Source: Qipengyuania qiaonensis (GTDB lineage: Bacteria; Pseudomonadota; Alphaproteobacteria; Sphingomonadales; Sphingomonadaceae). From it: 64,000 nucleotides of DNA. Positions 50,122-59,116 of the stretch are shown here, piece after piece; within the stretch, counting starts at the first letter, position 1; each line of letters starts with the position of its first letter. Under the pieces are notes generated by a model. That model searched no databases. It was not told where the DNA came from and saw only the letters and a program-made list of their open reading frames with translations. A program made the position numbers and the translations under genes. The DNA is taken from NCBI RefSeq assembly GCF_019711515.1, contig NZ_JAIGNO010000003.1:62001-126000 (forward strand), in the 5' to 3' direction.

Positions 50122-50925
50122 TCAGGCGGCGACCGGTTCGGCCCGACGGGCAAGGCTGGGCGAGATACAGGCCTTCGCACTCTGCGTTATGAAATCCATG
50201 GCCGCAAGAAAAGGAGCCGGTCCGAGACTGATCCTCGCCACGCCGCATTGTGCCAGCGACGCGAAGTCCGACGGATCTGCGCGCCACATCACGTTGACGG
50301 GCAGGCGTACCTCGCTGCAGAGGGTCTTGATTGCCGCCAGGTCGGTGAGGCCCGGCACGAAGAAACCGTCCGCACCCGCCTCCTCGTATGCTGCTGCGCG
50401 CTCAATTGCGACGGCCAGAAGTTGCTCGCGGTCATCGTCCGGCCGCGGTTTGAGGAACACGTCCGTGCGGGCATTGAGAAATACGCGCGCACCCGATGCC
50501 TCGACTGTTTCGCGCACTGCGCCGACCCTGCCGGCCTGACGCTCGATATCGTACAAACCTTCGCTTCCGACCCTCTGATCCTCGAAATTCAGACCCGAGA
50601 CTCCGGTTTCTATAAGGCGGGCGACATGCCCGACGATGCCTGCCGGGTCTTCCGCATAGCCCCCTTCGAAGTCCGCAGTGACCGGAAGGTCGGTTGAGCG
50701 CACGATCCGCCCGATCGCTGACAGAGCCTCGTCTATCGGCAGGTGCTCGCCGTCCTCGTAGCCTGCTGCGGCAGCGACAGCCCAGCTGCTGGTAGCTACT
50801 GCGGGGACGCCGGCCTTGGCGGCTGCTGCGGCGCTGCCGGCATCCCAGATGTTGAACAGGACGAGGGGGTCACCCTTTACGTGCAGGTCGCAGAAGTCGC
50901 CGGCCTTGGCGGTGTGAGAGATCAT
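50122..50925 (-). CDS. Isocitrate lyase / PEP mutase superfamily enzyme
   Basis: A 267-residue TIM-barrel protein from ATG 50925. Family motifs: LFNIWDAGSAAAAAKAG, ATSSWAVAAAAGYEDGE, VTADFEGGYAEDP (metal-binding Asp/Glu) and GLNFEDQ. The KKCGH cysteine motif of isocitrate lyase is absent, so it is closer to the PEP-mutase/oxaloacetate-hydrolase side of the family, with unknown substrate. Its upstream region carries a copy of the two-part TetR operator of 45.65 kb, so it probably belongs to that regulon. Confidence 0.85.
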   Translation of the reverse strand: MISHTAKAGDFCDLHVKGDPLVLFNIWDAGSAAAAAKAGVPAVATSSWAVAAAAGYEDGEHLPIDEALSAIGRIVRSTDLPVTADFEGGYAEDPAGIVGHVARLIETGVSGLNFEDQRVGSEGLYDIERQAGRVGAVRETVEASGARVFLNARTDVFLKPRPDDDREQLLAVAIERAAAYEEAGADGFFVPGLTDLAAIKTLCSEVRLPVNVMWRADPSDFASLAQCGVARISLGPAPFLAAMDFITQSAKACISPSLARRAEPVAA

Positions 50926-51025
50926 GGGAAGCGCAGCCTCTTTATAAGGCAGCCTGCAGGCTGCCGAATGAAACGATACCGGGTGGATTTGCTGCCGATA
51001 AACTGTGTCAAAAAACCAGCCGCAG

Positions 51026-51079
51026 AACACTACCACTCGGTATCGTTTAGCAAATGACACCGAACGGTAGCGTAGTCAA
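51026..51079. promoter_or_regulatory. Second copy of the two-part TetR operator
   Basis: 51026-51047 matches the central 22 bases of site A at 18 of 22 positions, with the right half CGGTATCGTT intact. 51055-51079 matches the complement of site B at 22 of 25 positions (TGACACCGA-n-CGGTAGCG). Order and near-contact spacing are the same as at 45.65 kb in inverted orientation. The sites lie 101 bases or more upstream of the PEP-mutase-family start. Confidence 0.75.
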
Positions 51080-51130
51080 GCGGGCTCGTAGTCGCTGCTG
51101 CGAATGATCGAGCGCTCCCCCGGCAAGCGA

Positions 51131-51757
51131 TCAGGAACCGTATGCCGCCATGAAGATGCGTACGCATTCTTCTGCATGCGCGCGTCTCGCCGCGTTGCCC
51201 GGCAGTAAATCGTCGCCGAGCAACATGGCGTCGTTGGTCGGCTCTCCCATGACCAGCCAGTTGAAATAGACGGCCGCCCGCCGCGCATCGCCTGTTTTCA
51301 GCAGCCCGCGCTGCGCAAAAGTCTCGAAGACCTCGGCAAGTCTCGCGATCGAGCGGCCGGGTCCGCGACGATGAAGCATTTGGCCGAGAGCGGGAAACCG
51401 GGCGTGTTCGCCGATTACCATCCGGCGCAACTTCATCAGCCGCGGCGTAAGGACGATTTCCAGCTGTTGCTCAGCGAATTCGACCAGATAGGCTTCAGCG
51501 GAGGAGACGGTTGCGGGCGGGACCATCCGCGCTGCCAGGGAATCACCCGCCCCACCGGTCATCCGATCGACGACTTCAAGGAACAGGCTCTCCTTGTCTC
51601 CGACGTGGCTGTACACGGTCTGCTTGGTGATCCCCGCCAGTTCGGCGACGGCGTCCATGCTGGTTCCCGTATATCCGTGATCGAGAAACAGCTTTTCCGC
51701 AGCGCCGAATATTGCGCTTTTGGTGCGCGCAGTGCGGGTAGTCGTGCGGTCGGCCAT
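51131..51757 (-). CDS. TetR-family repressor (second)
   Basis: A 208-residue protein from ATG 51757 with AGGA 8 bases upstream. HTH: AAEKLFLDHGYTGTSMDAVA, then AGITKQTVYSHVGDKESLF. The C-terminal domain has the AcrR-C-type pattern with LRRMVIGEHARFPALG. It is divergent from the GFA-like gene across a 19-base palindrome. Its HTH differs from that of the 45,049 repressor. Confidence 0.87.
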   Translation of the reverse strand: MADRTTTRTARTKSAIFGAAEKLFLDHGYTGTSMDAVAELAGITKQTVYSHVGDKESLFLEVVDRMTGGAGDSLAARMVPPATVSSAEAYLVEFAEQQLEIVLTPRLMKLRRMVIGEHARFPALGQMLHRRGPGRSIARLAEVFETFAQRGLLKTGDARRAAVYFNWLVMGEPTNDAMLLGDDLLPGNAARRAHAEECVRIFMAAYGS

Positions 51758-51812
51758 CGATTCCTGCCTGTGCCAGTTCATCTCCGAGGTGTCAGCACCC
51801 CCTTGACCAAAC

Positions 51813-51831
51813 ATACTAGACGGTCCAGTAT
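51813..51831. promoter_or_regulatory. TetR operator palindrome
   Basis: ATACTAGAC (51813-51821), one base, GTCCAGTAT (51823-51831): 8 of 9 base pairs complementary. It lies between the divergent tetR and GFA-like genes, 25 bases before the start at 51856, where a TetR dimer would block both promoters. Confidence 0.65.
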
Positions 51832-51855
51832 GATTATCAACCGAGAGGTGTTGTT

Positions 51856-52356
51856 ATGACTGTTTCGAAAATCACATGTGAATGCGGGGCTGTGACCATG
51901 GAGGCGCGCAAGGTGCCTATCGTGCGCACATCGTGCCATTGCAACGGATGCCGGGAAGCGGGAGCGATACTGCAGTCGCTTCCCCAGGCACCGCCGATCC
52001 TCGACGAGGACGAAGGCACCAGGTTCGTCCTGTACCGCAAGGACAGGGTCGACTGTCTTTCGGGATGTGACAATCTTGCCGAACATCGGCTCACACCGTC
52101 GTCGCCGACGCGCCGGGTGGTTGCCGCCTGCTGCAACAGCTTCATGTTTCTCGACTTCACGAAAGGGCACTGGATCACCGTGTTCGCCGACCGCATCGAT
52201 CTTGCGGGCGCAGCGCGGTCCGCACCGAAGCAGGGCCGCACGTCGGCGATGTTCTTCCTTCGCCTTATGGCCAACTGGGCCAAGATGGGATTCAAGACGC
52301 CGAACATCGATTACGTTCACAAGGAAATCGACGATGACGGACGACCAAAAGATTGA
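51856..52356 (+). CDS. GFA-like zinc protein (DUF6151-type)
   Basis: A 166-residue protein. The N-terminal cysteines (ITCECGAVTMEA, then SCHCNGCREAG) match the zinc-binding motif of GFA (glutathione-dependent formaldehyde-activating) family proteins, and AACCNSFMFLDF adds the later cysteine pair. The middle part lacks the rest of the GFA core, which fits the DUF6151 group. It is probably a small redox or aldehyde-related protein. It is under the adjacent TetR operator and overlaps the next gene by 23 bases. Confidence 0.7.
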   Translation: MTVSKITCECGAVTMEARKVPIVRTSCHCNGCREAGAILQSLPQAPPILDEDEGTRFVLYRKDRVDCLSGCDNLAEHRLTPSSPTRRVVAACCNSFMFLDFTKGHWITVFADRIDLAGAARSAPKQGRTSAMFFLRLMANWAKMGFKTPNIDYVHKEIDDDGRPKD

Positions 52357-52684
52357 AATTCAAAACTCGTCGACCGGCAAAACGACGCGCGTCGACAGGA
52401 CGAAATACGAGGCGGTCCGCAAGGCCTACCTCGATGCCCTCCCGGCAGCTTCGCCGGGCCTGACCTCGAGCGAAATCAAGCAGCAGATTCTGCCTAATCT
52501 TCCCGAGGAACTCTTTCCGGGAGGGGCCAAGGTCGGATGGTGGCAGAAGGCGGTGCAACTCGATCTCGAAGCCAAGCAGACGATTGTGCGGGAGGACACG
52601 AAGCCCCTCCGCTTCCGGAAGAAATCAACTGGTCGCGCAGCTAAGCTTTGCCTCGACAATCGCCACGTCCGCCGACCATCCTAA
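52334..52684 (+). CDS. DUF6958-family protein
   Basis: A 116-residue protein from ATG 52334, overlapping the end of the GFA-like gene by 23 bases. Recognisable family features are TRVDRTKYEAVRKAYL, GLTSSEIKQQILPNLPEELF and GGAKVGWWQKAVQLDLEA, typical of a small family often beside GFA-type genes. It looks like a winged-helix fold. The last 25 residues are basic and may be non-conserved. Co-transcribed with the GFA-like gene. Confidence 0.7.
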   Translation: MTDDQKIEIQNSSTGKTTRVDRTKYEAVRKAYLDALPAASPGLTSSEIKQQILPNLPEELFPGGAKVGWWQKAVQLDLEAKQTIVREDTKPLRFRKKSTGRAAKLCLDNRHVRRPS

Positions 52685-52799
52685 GCCAGTTTCGGGCCGC
52701 CCGCGAGGCATCAGACAAGGATATCCGCCCCCTGCCTTGTTTCGGCGACCCTCAAATACGGTTCGCCCAGCCCAAACGAAGAACCACCTTGCGCCAATC

Positions 52800-52820
52800 G
52801 TAACCTGTATTACTAGTTAC
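52800..52820. promoter_or_regulatory. Inverted repeat before the CGNR gene
   Basis: GTAAC (52800-52804) pairs with GTTAC (52816-52820) around an AT-rich centre (CTGTATTACTA). It ends 2 bases before the CGNR start codon, so it may be an autoregulatory site. Arms of five bases are short, so this is weak. Confidence 0.3.
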
Positions 52821-52822
52821 CT

Positions 52823-53386
52823 ATGGGCAAGCGTCGATTCGAATATGCGTCAGGGTCACCTGCGCTCGATTTGGTCGATACCGTAAGCTCGCGGGGAACC
52901 GCGAACATCGAATTGCTCGAAACGCCTGGCGACCTTTCGTTCTGGCTTCACGGTTTGAAGATCGTCGCGCAGGATGTCACCGATCACGATCTTAGGGATG
53001 TCCGCTCGCTGAGGAATGGGATCTTCCGAAGCGCAGCTGCGGTTCTGGCCGCCAAAGATCCTGCTCCCGAAGATGTCGAACTGATCAACCGAACAGCCGC
53101 GTTTCAATCCTTCAGGCCACAGCTGATTGAAGGATCGGTGATCCTCGCGGCGGACGATCCGGTGCGAGCGGCCATGGCGATGCTTGCCGCAGAAGCCGTG
53201 ACAATCCTCTCGCTTCCCAACCGGCACCGCATCAGGTCCTGCCCCGAATGCAGTATGATCTTCTTCGACAAATCCAAGCCGGGTCGCCGCAAGTGGTGTT
53301 CCTCTTCAAGCGGTTGCGGCAACAGGGCAAAAGTGCGGAGATTCCGGCAAAAGCAGTTGCAGGAAGGAAGCAGGCGCGATGCATGA
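52823..53386 (+). CDS. CGNR zinc-finger / ABATE-domain regulator
   Basis: A 187-residue protein. The N-terminal ABATE domain (ASGSPALDLVDTV) probably binds a ligand. The C-terminal treble-clef zinc finger reads RSCPECSMIFFDKSKPGRRKWC, then GCGNRAKVRRF, giving the CGNR motif. Such proteins are presumed stress-responsive transcription factors. It overlaps the following cyclase gene by 8 bases, so it probably regulates its own operon. Confidence 0.87.
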   Translation: MGKRRFEYASGSPALDLVDTVSSRGTANIELLETPGDLSFWLHGLKIVAQDVTDHDLRDVRSLRNGIFRSAAAVLAAKDPAPEDVELINRTAAFQSFRPQLIEGSVILAADDPVRAAMAMLAAEAVTILSLPNRHRIRSCPECSMIFFDKSKPGRRKWCSSSSGCGNRAKVRRFRQKQLQEGSRRDA

Positions 53387-54275
53387 CAAGAGGGTGTGCT
53401 TCGACTTCGAACTCGACTTTCTGAACGGCGGAGGCCTGCAGGGACAGGGTTTCCGGCTCGATATTCAAGGCGACGACATCTCCGACGACGATCTGGCCGC
53501 CTGCATCATCGGCGACTTGCGGCTTCTCATGGTCGGAGAAGTGCGTATCTTGAACAAACAGGTTATCCGCGAAGCGCACAAACGCGGATCGATTTCGGAC
53601 CGACCCGGTTCTGCGCCGGTTCGCAGGTTCGTCGATCTCAGCCACACGATCGAAGAGGGCATGATCACCTACAGGGGTCTACCCGCTCCCATTATATGCG
53701 ACCATCTTTCCCGCGTGGAGTCCCGGGCGCACTACGCTGCTGGCACGGAATTCCAGATCGGCAGACTGGAGATGGTAGGAAACACGGGCACCTACCTAGA
53801 TACGCCCTATCACCGATTTGAGGACGGATACGATCTGTCGCGCCTCGATCTCGATCGGGTAAGCGGGGTGCCGGCAATTGTCGTGAATGTAACAGGCAGC
53901 GATAGCCGCGCCGTCGACTGGCCTGCTCTCGCGGCTGAGCCCGTAGAGGGTCGCGCAGTGCTGATCCGAACCGGGTGGGACCGGCATTGGCGAACAGACC
54001 GATACTTTGAAGGTCACCCTTTCCTGACCGCAGCGGCAGCCTGCTTTCTACGAGATGATGGTGCGGTGCTCGTTGGGATCGACTCGCTCAACATCGACGA
54101 CGTCTCCACAAGGGAGCGACCGGTTCATACGATCCTGCTCGAAGCGGGAATTCCGATAATCGAGCACCTCACGAACCTCGACAAACTGCCGGCCAAAGGA
54201 GCGCGCTTCTCGGCCATCCCTCCCAAGATACGCAAGATGGGCACATTCCCGGTACGGGCGCACGCGGTGTTCTGA
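53379..54275 (+). CDS. Cyclase-family (KynB-like) hydrolase with N-terminal extension
   Basis: A 298-residue protein. Residues 85-298 form the cyclase domain: FVDLSHTIEEGM, GNTGTYLDTPYHRFEDG (metal site, Asp and His), VLIRTGWDRHW and GIDSLNIDD. The first His of the canonical HxGTHxDxPxH is Asn here, as in one known subgroup. The N-terminal 80 residues (VCFDFELDFLNGGG) are an unrelated small domain. Relatives hydrolyse formylkynurenine, isatin and similar amides. Linked to the CGNR regulator by an 8-base overlap. Confidence 0.83.
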   Translation: MHDKRVCFDFELDFLNGGGLQGQGFRLDIQGDDISDDDLAACIIGDLRLLMVGEVRILNKQVIREAHKRGSISDRPGSAPVRRFVDLSHTIEEGMITYRGLPAPIICDHLSRVESRAHYAAGTEFQIGRLEMVGNTGTYLDTPYHRFEDGYDLSRLDLDRVSGVPAIVVNVTGSDSRAVDWPALAAEPVEGRAVLIRTGWDRHWRTDRYFEGHPFLTAAAACFLRDDGAVLVGIDSLNIDDVSTRERPVHTILLEAGIPIIEHLTNLDKLPAKGARFSAIPPKIRKMGTFPVRAHAVF

Positions 54276-54628
54276 ATGCGGCGAGGCGACAGTCCCGTAT
54301 TCGAGCGAGGTGCACGGCGAGGCAATAACGCAGTGGGTGCAATCTCTCTACGCCAACCAAGACGCACGCGGGGCGGAGTACACAATACACGCCTCGGAGA
54401 GAAATGGATCTCGTGAATGGACATTGATTGTTGCTTGCGAGCCCTTCGCCTGCTCCTAAGGCCAAGCACCCTGCCTGTAGCGCCGGCGATCGCCTGTAGG
54501 CTGCGCGAAGGTAAGGCAAGGAAAAGGCTGCCCCGCCCTCGCTTGTTCTGTCTTGACGGATCAAGGTTCAAAGAGTGAATATATGCCCGCGGCGTGATGG
54601 ATCGCGATGAAGATGGACGGGCAGACGT
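54276..54628. other. Gap with a possible gene remnant
   Basis: 353 bases without a confident gene. A rightward open stretch at 54310-54459 from GTG encodes 49 residues (GEAITQWVQSLYANQD, then ASERNGSREWTLIVACEPF) that look protein-like and may be the tail of a lost gene. Nothing else is seen. Confidence 0.3.
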
Positions 54629-55198
54629 TTGAACCATTCGAATTCTGTTTCCGGTCCAGGATTGCACAACCCGGATGTTGCGGTGTCGGTGCCTAAACTC
54701 GGCCCATATCGCTACAGCATTACTGCTGACCAGTACACGGAAAGTATGCAACGCCTGCTCTGGGTGCAGCTCCGTCGGCGACCCTTTCCGGCGATCCAGC
54801 TATTCCTGATAGCCATCTGTCTCGCGATGCTGGTCGGCGACGCGATGGACGGTTTCATCAACATTGCCGCCGCTTCGGTAGCGGTTTTGACGCTACCGGT
54901 CTTAGTGGCCACGCTTCGTTGGATGACGACTTCCGCGGCGCGACGCAGTTTCGCGCGCACACCCGCGCTTAGCGACGAGAATTGCTTGACCGTGGAAGAG
55001 GGCCTGCTCGTGTTTCGCAGCCGCACCGTCACGTACCGGCAATCGCTGGCCGAACTGGCCGGCTTCATCGAGACTGAGACACTCATTCTCGTCGACCGGA
55101 CCGACCAGAGTGCACACATCGTTCCCAAGATGGCGCTCGGCGACGAGCTCCAAGACTTCCGGCAGTACCTGGAGGAAGCCGGGGTGAGACGCCTTTGA
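54629..55198 (+). CDS. YcxB-like membrane protein
   Basis: A 189-residue protein from TTG 54629 (or GTG 54680). Two adjacent membrane helices lie at about residues 55-95 (IQLFLIAICLAMLVG and IAAASVAVLTLPVLVATL). The C-terminal soluble part (ENCLTVEEGLLVFRSRTVTY, then DQSAHIVPKMALGDELQDF) has the strand pattern of the YcxB-like C-terminal domain. Function is unknown. It stands alone. Confidence 0.65.
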   Translation: MNHSNSVSGPGLHNPDVAVSVPKLGPYRYSITADQYTESMQRLLWVQLRRRPFPAIQLFLIAICLAMLVGDAMDGFINIAAASVAVLTLPVLVATLRWMTTSAARRSFARTPALSDENCLTVEEGLLVFRSRTVTYRQSLAELAGFIETETLILVDRTDQSAHIVPKMALGDELQDFRQYLEEAGVRRL

Positions 55199-55919
55199 CG
55201 GTCAACACTCTTGCCCAGTGAAAGAGCCATTCCGTTCCCAATCATATCAACCCGACTGGTTCGCCATGCGATCGGCGACCAACCTATCTAGTGCTTTGCC
55301 AGAGCATAGGGGACATCCGTTATCCTTGAGAAAGAGGGCGCACCGCGCCTGGCACCCTGTCACGCGCGGTATTGCGTAGCCGGAGCCGCATCGACGTATA
55401 GCATACCGCGTGAATTCTAAGGTTCGACACTCAATTACTCGCCCCCTTCCACCCATAAAGAACGACACCGACATGGCTGGCGAACCGCAACTAGAGGCGG
55501 TTGCTGCGGTGGGTGTGTTAATCAGATTATCGAGTTTTCGTCGCAAACGGGTCACGGGCGAGCATTGCCTATTGCCAGCATATCGACACCCCGCAGAAAC
55601 GGGCTGAAAGCGATTTACGCATTTGCTGGCGGACCAGCGTACTGCCTGACCACCTTACGGATCCCATTGGGCGAGCGGCGGAGCCTATCTGCCCTCCGGC
55701 GGTGCATATCGGGACGTGTCCACTGGGTCCATGGCGCACCTGGACAGGTTCCATGAGTAAATCGCACCTGCCCGCAAGCTTCGCCGGTGTGGACGGCATG
55801 GCCGGATCAGGCATGCAGCAATATACCTGCAAGCCCCTGATCCGACAAGCAGTTGCCGGGCGCTGGTGCGATGATCCTGCGGGTACGAGCGCCCGTACTG
55901 CTTTCAACAGGGCAGACTT
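55199..55919. other. 720-base stretch with no recognised gene
   Basis: Open frames on both strands here have unconvincing amino-acid composition and no ribosome sites. No transposase, tRNA or clear repeat is visible. The stretch may be decayed sequence. Confidence 0.4.
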
Positions 55920-56456
55920 TTGACATCGACCGGCAGGTCCGCTTTTACCTTCTTCATGCGGGATCTCAGACGGTATGGCATGATGGAGGCGACCAACATC
56001 ATATTCGTTCCCGGCCTTGCCCTTTTCCTCGCTCCGCCTCGGGACTCTTTCGAACTGCTTGCAGTATCCGCTGCCGTCCTTTGCTGTGCCGGTTTTCTCT
56101 ATGTCGGCGCAAGATACTGGCTTGCCTTGGACCGCCGCATCAAACGTTCAGATGATCAGGCGAAGGCGAAGGCGCTCGACCTTGCCGATAGTGCGGAAAT
56201 CCCGCTCCTCTCAATGACAGTCGTCGCGATGCTTCTGGCAATTTCCGGCTTCGCTGTGAGGGGCCCCAGCCCGCCCATGTTTTCTGCTTTGATATTGGCC
56301 GGCTTGGCATTGCTGGAATATGTGAACTACTATCACCGCCAGCTGATGAACTTTGATCGGTTGAGCGATTTCCAGCGCCTGCTCAGGACGGGCAGGTTGC
56401 GTCGCGCCCATATGTCCCGAGATCTCGCTGTTCATCGAAAAAGACTGCAAGGTTGA
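55920..56456 (+). CDS. Integral membrane protein, unknown
   Basis: A 178-residue protein from TTG 55920 (ATG 55956 is an alternative). Four hydrophobic helices are apparent: about residues 27-42, 44-66 (AVSAAVLCCAGFLYVG), 94-112 (LLSMTVVAMLLAISGF) and 118-135 (ALILAGLALLEYV). The C-terminal 45 residues are cytoplasmic and basic. No family recognised and no operon partner. Confidence 0.6.
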   Translation: MTSTGRSAFTFFMRDLRRYGMMEATNIIFVPGLALFLAPPRDSFELLAVSAAVLCCAGFLYVGARYWLALDRRIKRSDDQAKAKALDLADSAEIPLLSMTVVAMLLAISGFAVRGPSPPMFSALILAGLALLEYVNYYHRQLMNFDRLSDFQRLLRTGRLRRAHMSRDLAVHRKRLQG

Positions 56457-56845
56457 GCACGCGCCGCTGATCGCGCCTCGATTACGAAAGATATATGCAA
56501 GCCCGCCCCCCAACCCGGACCGCACCTCGAATGCTCCGGGCCGCTATCCCCGTCCATGGGTTGCACAGCCGTACGGCATGCGCTGATGAAAATATCTGAG
56601 GGGTGTCTAAGGAGAAACGCAGGGCGCTGGAGTCGCGTGCAACTACCAGCGCTAGTTTAAATTGATAAACTTGGGCCGGTTTTGGGCAGTGTGCTGGTTG
56701 TTCGGAGTTGCGAAATACCGTCATTCGGCCTCCGACCCGAATGCAGAACTGCGACAAACTCCTGGAGTTTTTCCGAGAGTTGTCATTGTCCTAATCGCTT
56801 TCGACAATGGCACAGACCTGCTGACGATCTCACGAAATCCATGTT
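56457..56845. other. Gap before the AraC gene
   Basis: 389 bases with no convincing gene. It should contain the promoter of the AraC-family gene. No clear hairpin or repeat was noticed. Confidence 0.35.
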
Positions 56846-57637
56846 ATGCGGGTCGCCATGAGCGTTCGGTTCGACCTGTTCAGATCAATCGGCATCCGCC
56901 AGATCGAGCCATATTTTTTCGTTCCAGGAGTTCCGACCCAAAACCGCGAATTGCCTTCACTCGAACCGACTCTGATATTCAATACGGGTGCTCCGATTTC
57001 TATCGTGGATGCGTCTGGCCATGTGCTCGACGTCGGGACCGGGGATGCTTTCTTTGCCGGACTGCATCGCCGATTCTGTTTTTCGCGCTGCGCGGGGTCA
57101 CAGTCGGGCATACATGTGAGATTGTCGCCGCAGGCTGCCATCCGACTGCTGGGGGCAGGTGCTGCTGCCGTCGCAGACCACGCCGTGGCGGTGCGACACA
57201 TGCCAGAGAGCGGCCTTGCCGCAGCGCTGGCCAGATATGGACCGCCGGATCTGGCGCGACCATACGAAACAGTCGGTTTGCTGATCGAGGAAGCGTTGGT
57301 CGAAGCTCCCGGTGTGAGCTCGGAAACATCATGGTGTATCAATCAACTACAACAGCCTGGAGCATCAGTGACCGCGATCGCACGGGAGTTGGGCTGGAGC
57401 CGCAGGAAAATTGTAGATCGATGCCGAGACGTTCTGGGTATCACTCCGAAAACCTTCGTCCGGATCGCCCGCTATCGAAGACTTTTGGCGACGCTCGATA
57501 GCGCTGAGATGTCTTGGGTCGATCGCGCAATCGACGCAGGATATTACGATCAATCTCACATGCTGAGAGATTTCGCCGAGTTCACCGGGGTCTCGCCGAC
57601 TGCCTATTGCAAAGAGAGCGGAACATTCGTCCAATAA
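56846..57637 (+). CDS. AraC-family transcriptional regulator
   Basis: A 263-residue protein from ATG 56846 (ATG 56858 also possible). The C-terminal double HTH is clear: SVTAIARELGWSRRKIVDRC and WVDRAIDAGYYDQSHMLRDF, ending FTGVSPTAYCKESG. The N-terminal sensor domain resembles the group with a small beta-barrel (GDAFFAGLHRRFCF). It is 46 bases before a VOC-domain gene on the same strand, which it may control. Confidence 0.85.
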   Translation: MRVAMSVRFDLFRSIGIRQIEPYFFVPGVPTQNRELPSLEPTLIFNTGAPISIVDASGHVLDVGTGDAFFAGLHRRFCFSRCAGSQSGIHVRLSPQAAIRLLGAGAAAVADHAVAVRHMPESGLAAALARYGPPDLARPYETVGLLIEEALVEAPGVSSETSWCINQLQQPGASVTAIARELGWSRRKIVDRCRDVLGITPKTFVRIARYRRLLATLDSAEMSWVDRAIDAGYYDQSHMLRDFAEFTGVSPTAYCKESGTFVQ

Positions 57638-57683
57638 TCTCATCATGGGAGCGGATATGCGGTGCGCACCCAAGGAGAGAAAT

Positions 57684-58082
57684 ATGAATGTTCCTGATGG
57701 TTTCGCAACAGTAACCCCCTACATATTCGTCGACCAAGCAGACGCTTATGTCAGATTTCTTTCGGACGCCTTCGGTGCGCTGGAAATCGGCAGAAGCACA
57801 ACTCCTGACGGTAGCATTGCTAATTGTCAGATGAAATTTGATACAACCACGATTATGGTGAGCGAAGCTTCGAGTGAATTTCCTGCTAGCTCGGCTGCGT
57901 TTTACCTTTACGTGGCCAACGCCCATGAGGCTGTGGCGCGCGCGATCGAAGCCGGGGCGACCAAAATTATGGACGTGGCAGACATGCCTTACAACGATCG
58001 GCAAGGCGGCGTGCGCGATGCTTCGGGAAATATCTGGTGGCTTTCTCAGAGGCTAGTTGACGAGCCCTATTTCAAACGCTGA
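57684..58082 (+). CDS. VOC-superfamily (PhnB-like) protein
   Basis: A 132-residue protein from ATG 57684 behind GGAGAG. The pattern VTPYIFVDQADAYVRFLSDAF, then GGVRDASGNIWWLSQ, is the PhnB-type glyoxalase/bleomycin-resistance fold. A metal site cannot be assigned with certainty. It probably acts on or binds a small molecule, and is likely linked to the upstream AraC regulator. Confidence 0.8.
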   Translation: MNVPDGFATVTPYIFVDQADAYVRFLSDAFGALEIGRSTTPDGSIANCQMKFDTTTIMVSEASSEFPASSAAFYLYVANAHEAVARAIEAGATKIMDVADMPYNDRQGGVRDASGNIWWLSQRLVDEPYFKR

Positions 58083-58342
58083 TCTCAAGAGTCCCCGATC
58101 TTCAAACCGACGCTGCGCTTCTCACCTCGACTGCCGCATTCAGTCTCAATGCTAGCAATCTGAAACTGCCGGTCGCAATTCTTTCCATCGCAGTGGAAAC
58201 TGTGCCGATATCAGACTGTTCGGCATTAGGAGAGTGAATGGAAAATGCGGCCATTCGGCCAGCAAACCTTGGGTAATCCGTTCATGCCAAGAACAGCTGC
58301 CCTTGTAAGCGCATGCTTACCCGCCAAATGCGGCAGATCTAC

Positions 58343-58891
58343 TCATAATGCGTCGTTTTCGCCAAGATGAGCTTGAATCTGACGAATGATGAGGCCGATC
58401 TGACCTGATGCCAAGAGACCTGGTCCGAGTGGCCCCGAACGATTCTCTCCGACTGGGGGAAGCGACCGAAGTGCGGCCTGCACGTCCGCCGTCATGAGCG
58501 CGACTTGCCATCTGATCTCGTCCTCGGCCGCTTCCGGTCGATCTGGTGCAGCCAGGCTGGCAGCTTTGACGGCGTAAGCCGCTGCACCGAGCGCATGGGC
58601 ACCCATGTGACATACCGCGGAGGCTTGACCGGCGGCACGAGCTGCTGCCGCTGCTGCTGGTGACTTCGCATCACGAGCTGCGCTCCCTCGGCCGAAACGT
58701 TGGCGTATTTCCGATGCGGTATCCAACTCACCGCGAGCGAAAGCACGCGCCCGAGAGATGGCAGCACGAGGGCGCATATCGGAGACTGTTTCTGACTCGA
58801 ACAACCACAGGACCCGCTCGGCACACTCAGCAGCCCACCCGGCAACCAATCTCCGGTCGGACACACTCAGCGTTTGCGCCGACTTAGCCAT
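58343..58891 (-). CDS. Imm-5-like putative immunity protein
   Basis: A 182-residue, all-alpha, Ala-rich protein. The N-terminus (RRLVAGWAAECAERVLWLFE, then DMRPRAAISRARAFARGE) and the central AAAAAARAAGQASAVCHMG helix are characteristic of the family called putative immunity protein (Imm-5-like). No toxin gene lies beside it, so it may be an orphan immunity gene or have an unrelated role. Confidence 0.7.
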   Translation of the reverse strand: MAKSAQTLSVSDRRLVAGWAAECAERVLWLFESETVSDMRPRAAISRARAFARGELDTASEIRQRFGRGSAARDAKSPAAAAAARAAGQASAVCHMGAHALGAAAYAVKAASLAAPDRPEAAEDEIRWQVALMTADVQAALRSLPPVGENRSGPLGPGLLASGQIGLIIRQIQAHLGENDAL

Positions 58892-59116
58892 GCTTCACCT
58901 TTTAGGACTGCGCATCGAGCGTGCGCTGAGCAGCTGATATGAATTAAGTAATCTAAGTGAGTAGGCTACGCCACTCCGGTGGTGCGATTGGAAGACGATC
59001 GAGCCACCCAAAGGTGTGCTTGCTATCTATAACCTAACTCGAGACTTCAGAGGCGAGACTTGGAGTGTACCTGATGCTGTGGTGTGCCGCATCCCGATTC
59101 ATCTTCGGCATCGAGC

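Noticed and set aside
55247..55907. Leftward frames of about 100 residues in the 55.2-55.9 kb gap, possibly transposase remnants
   Set aside because: Composition is unconvincing, no DDE or HTH motif is visible and there are no flanking inverted repeats.
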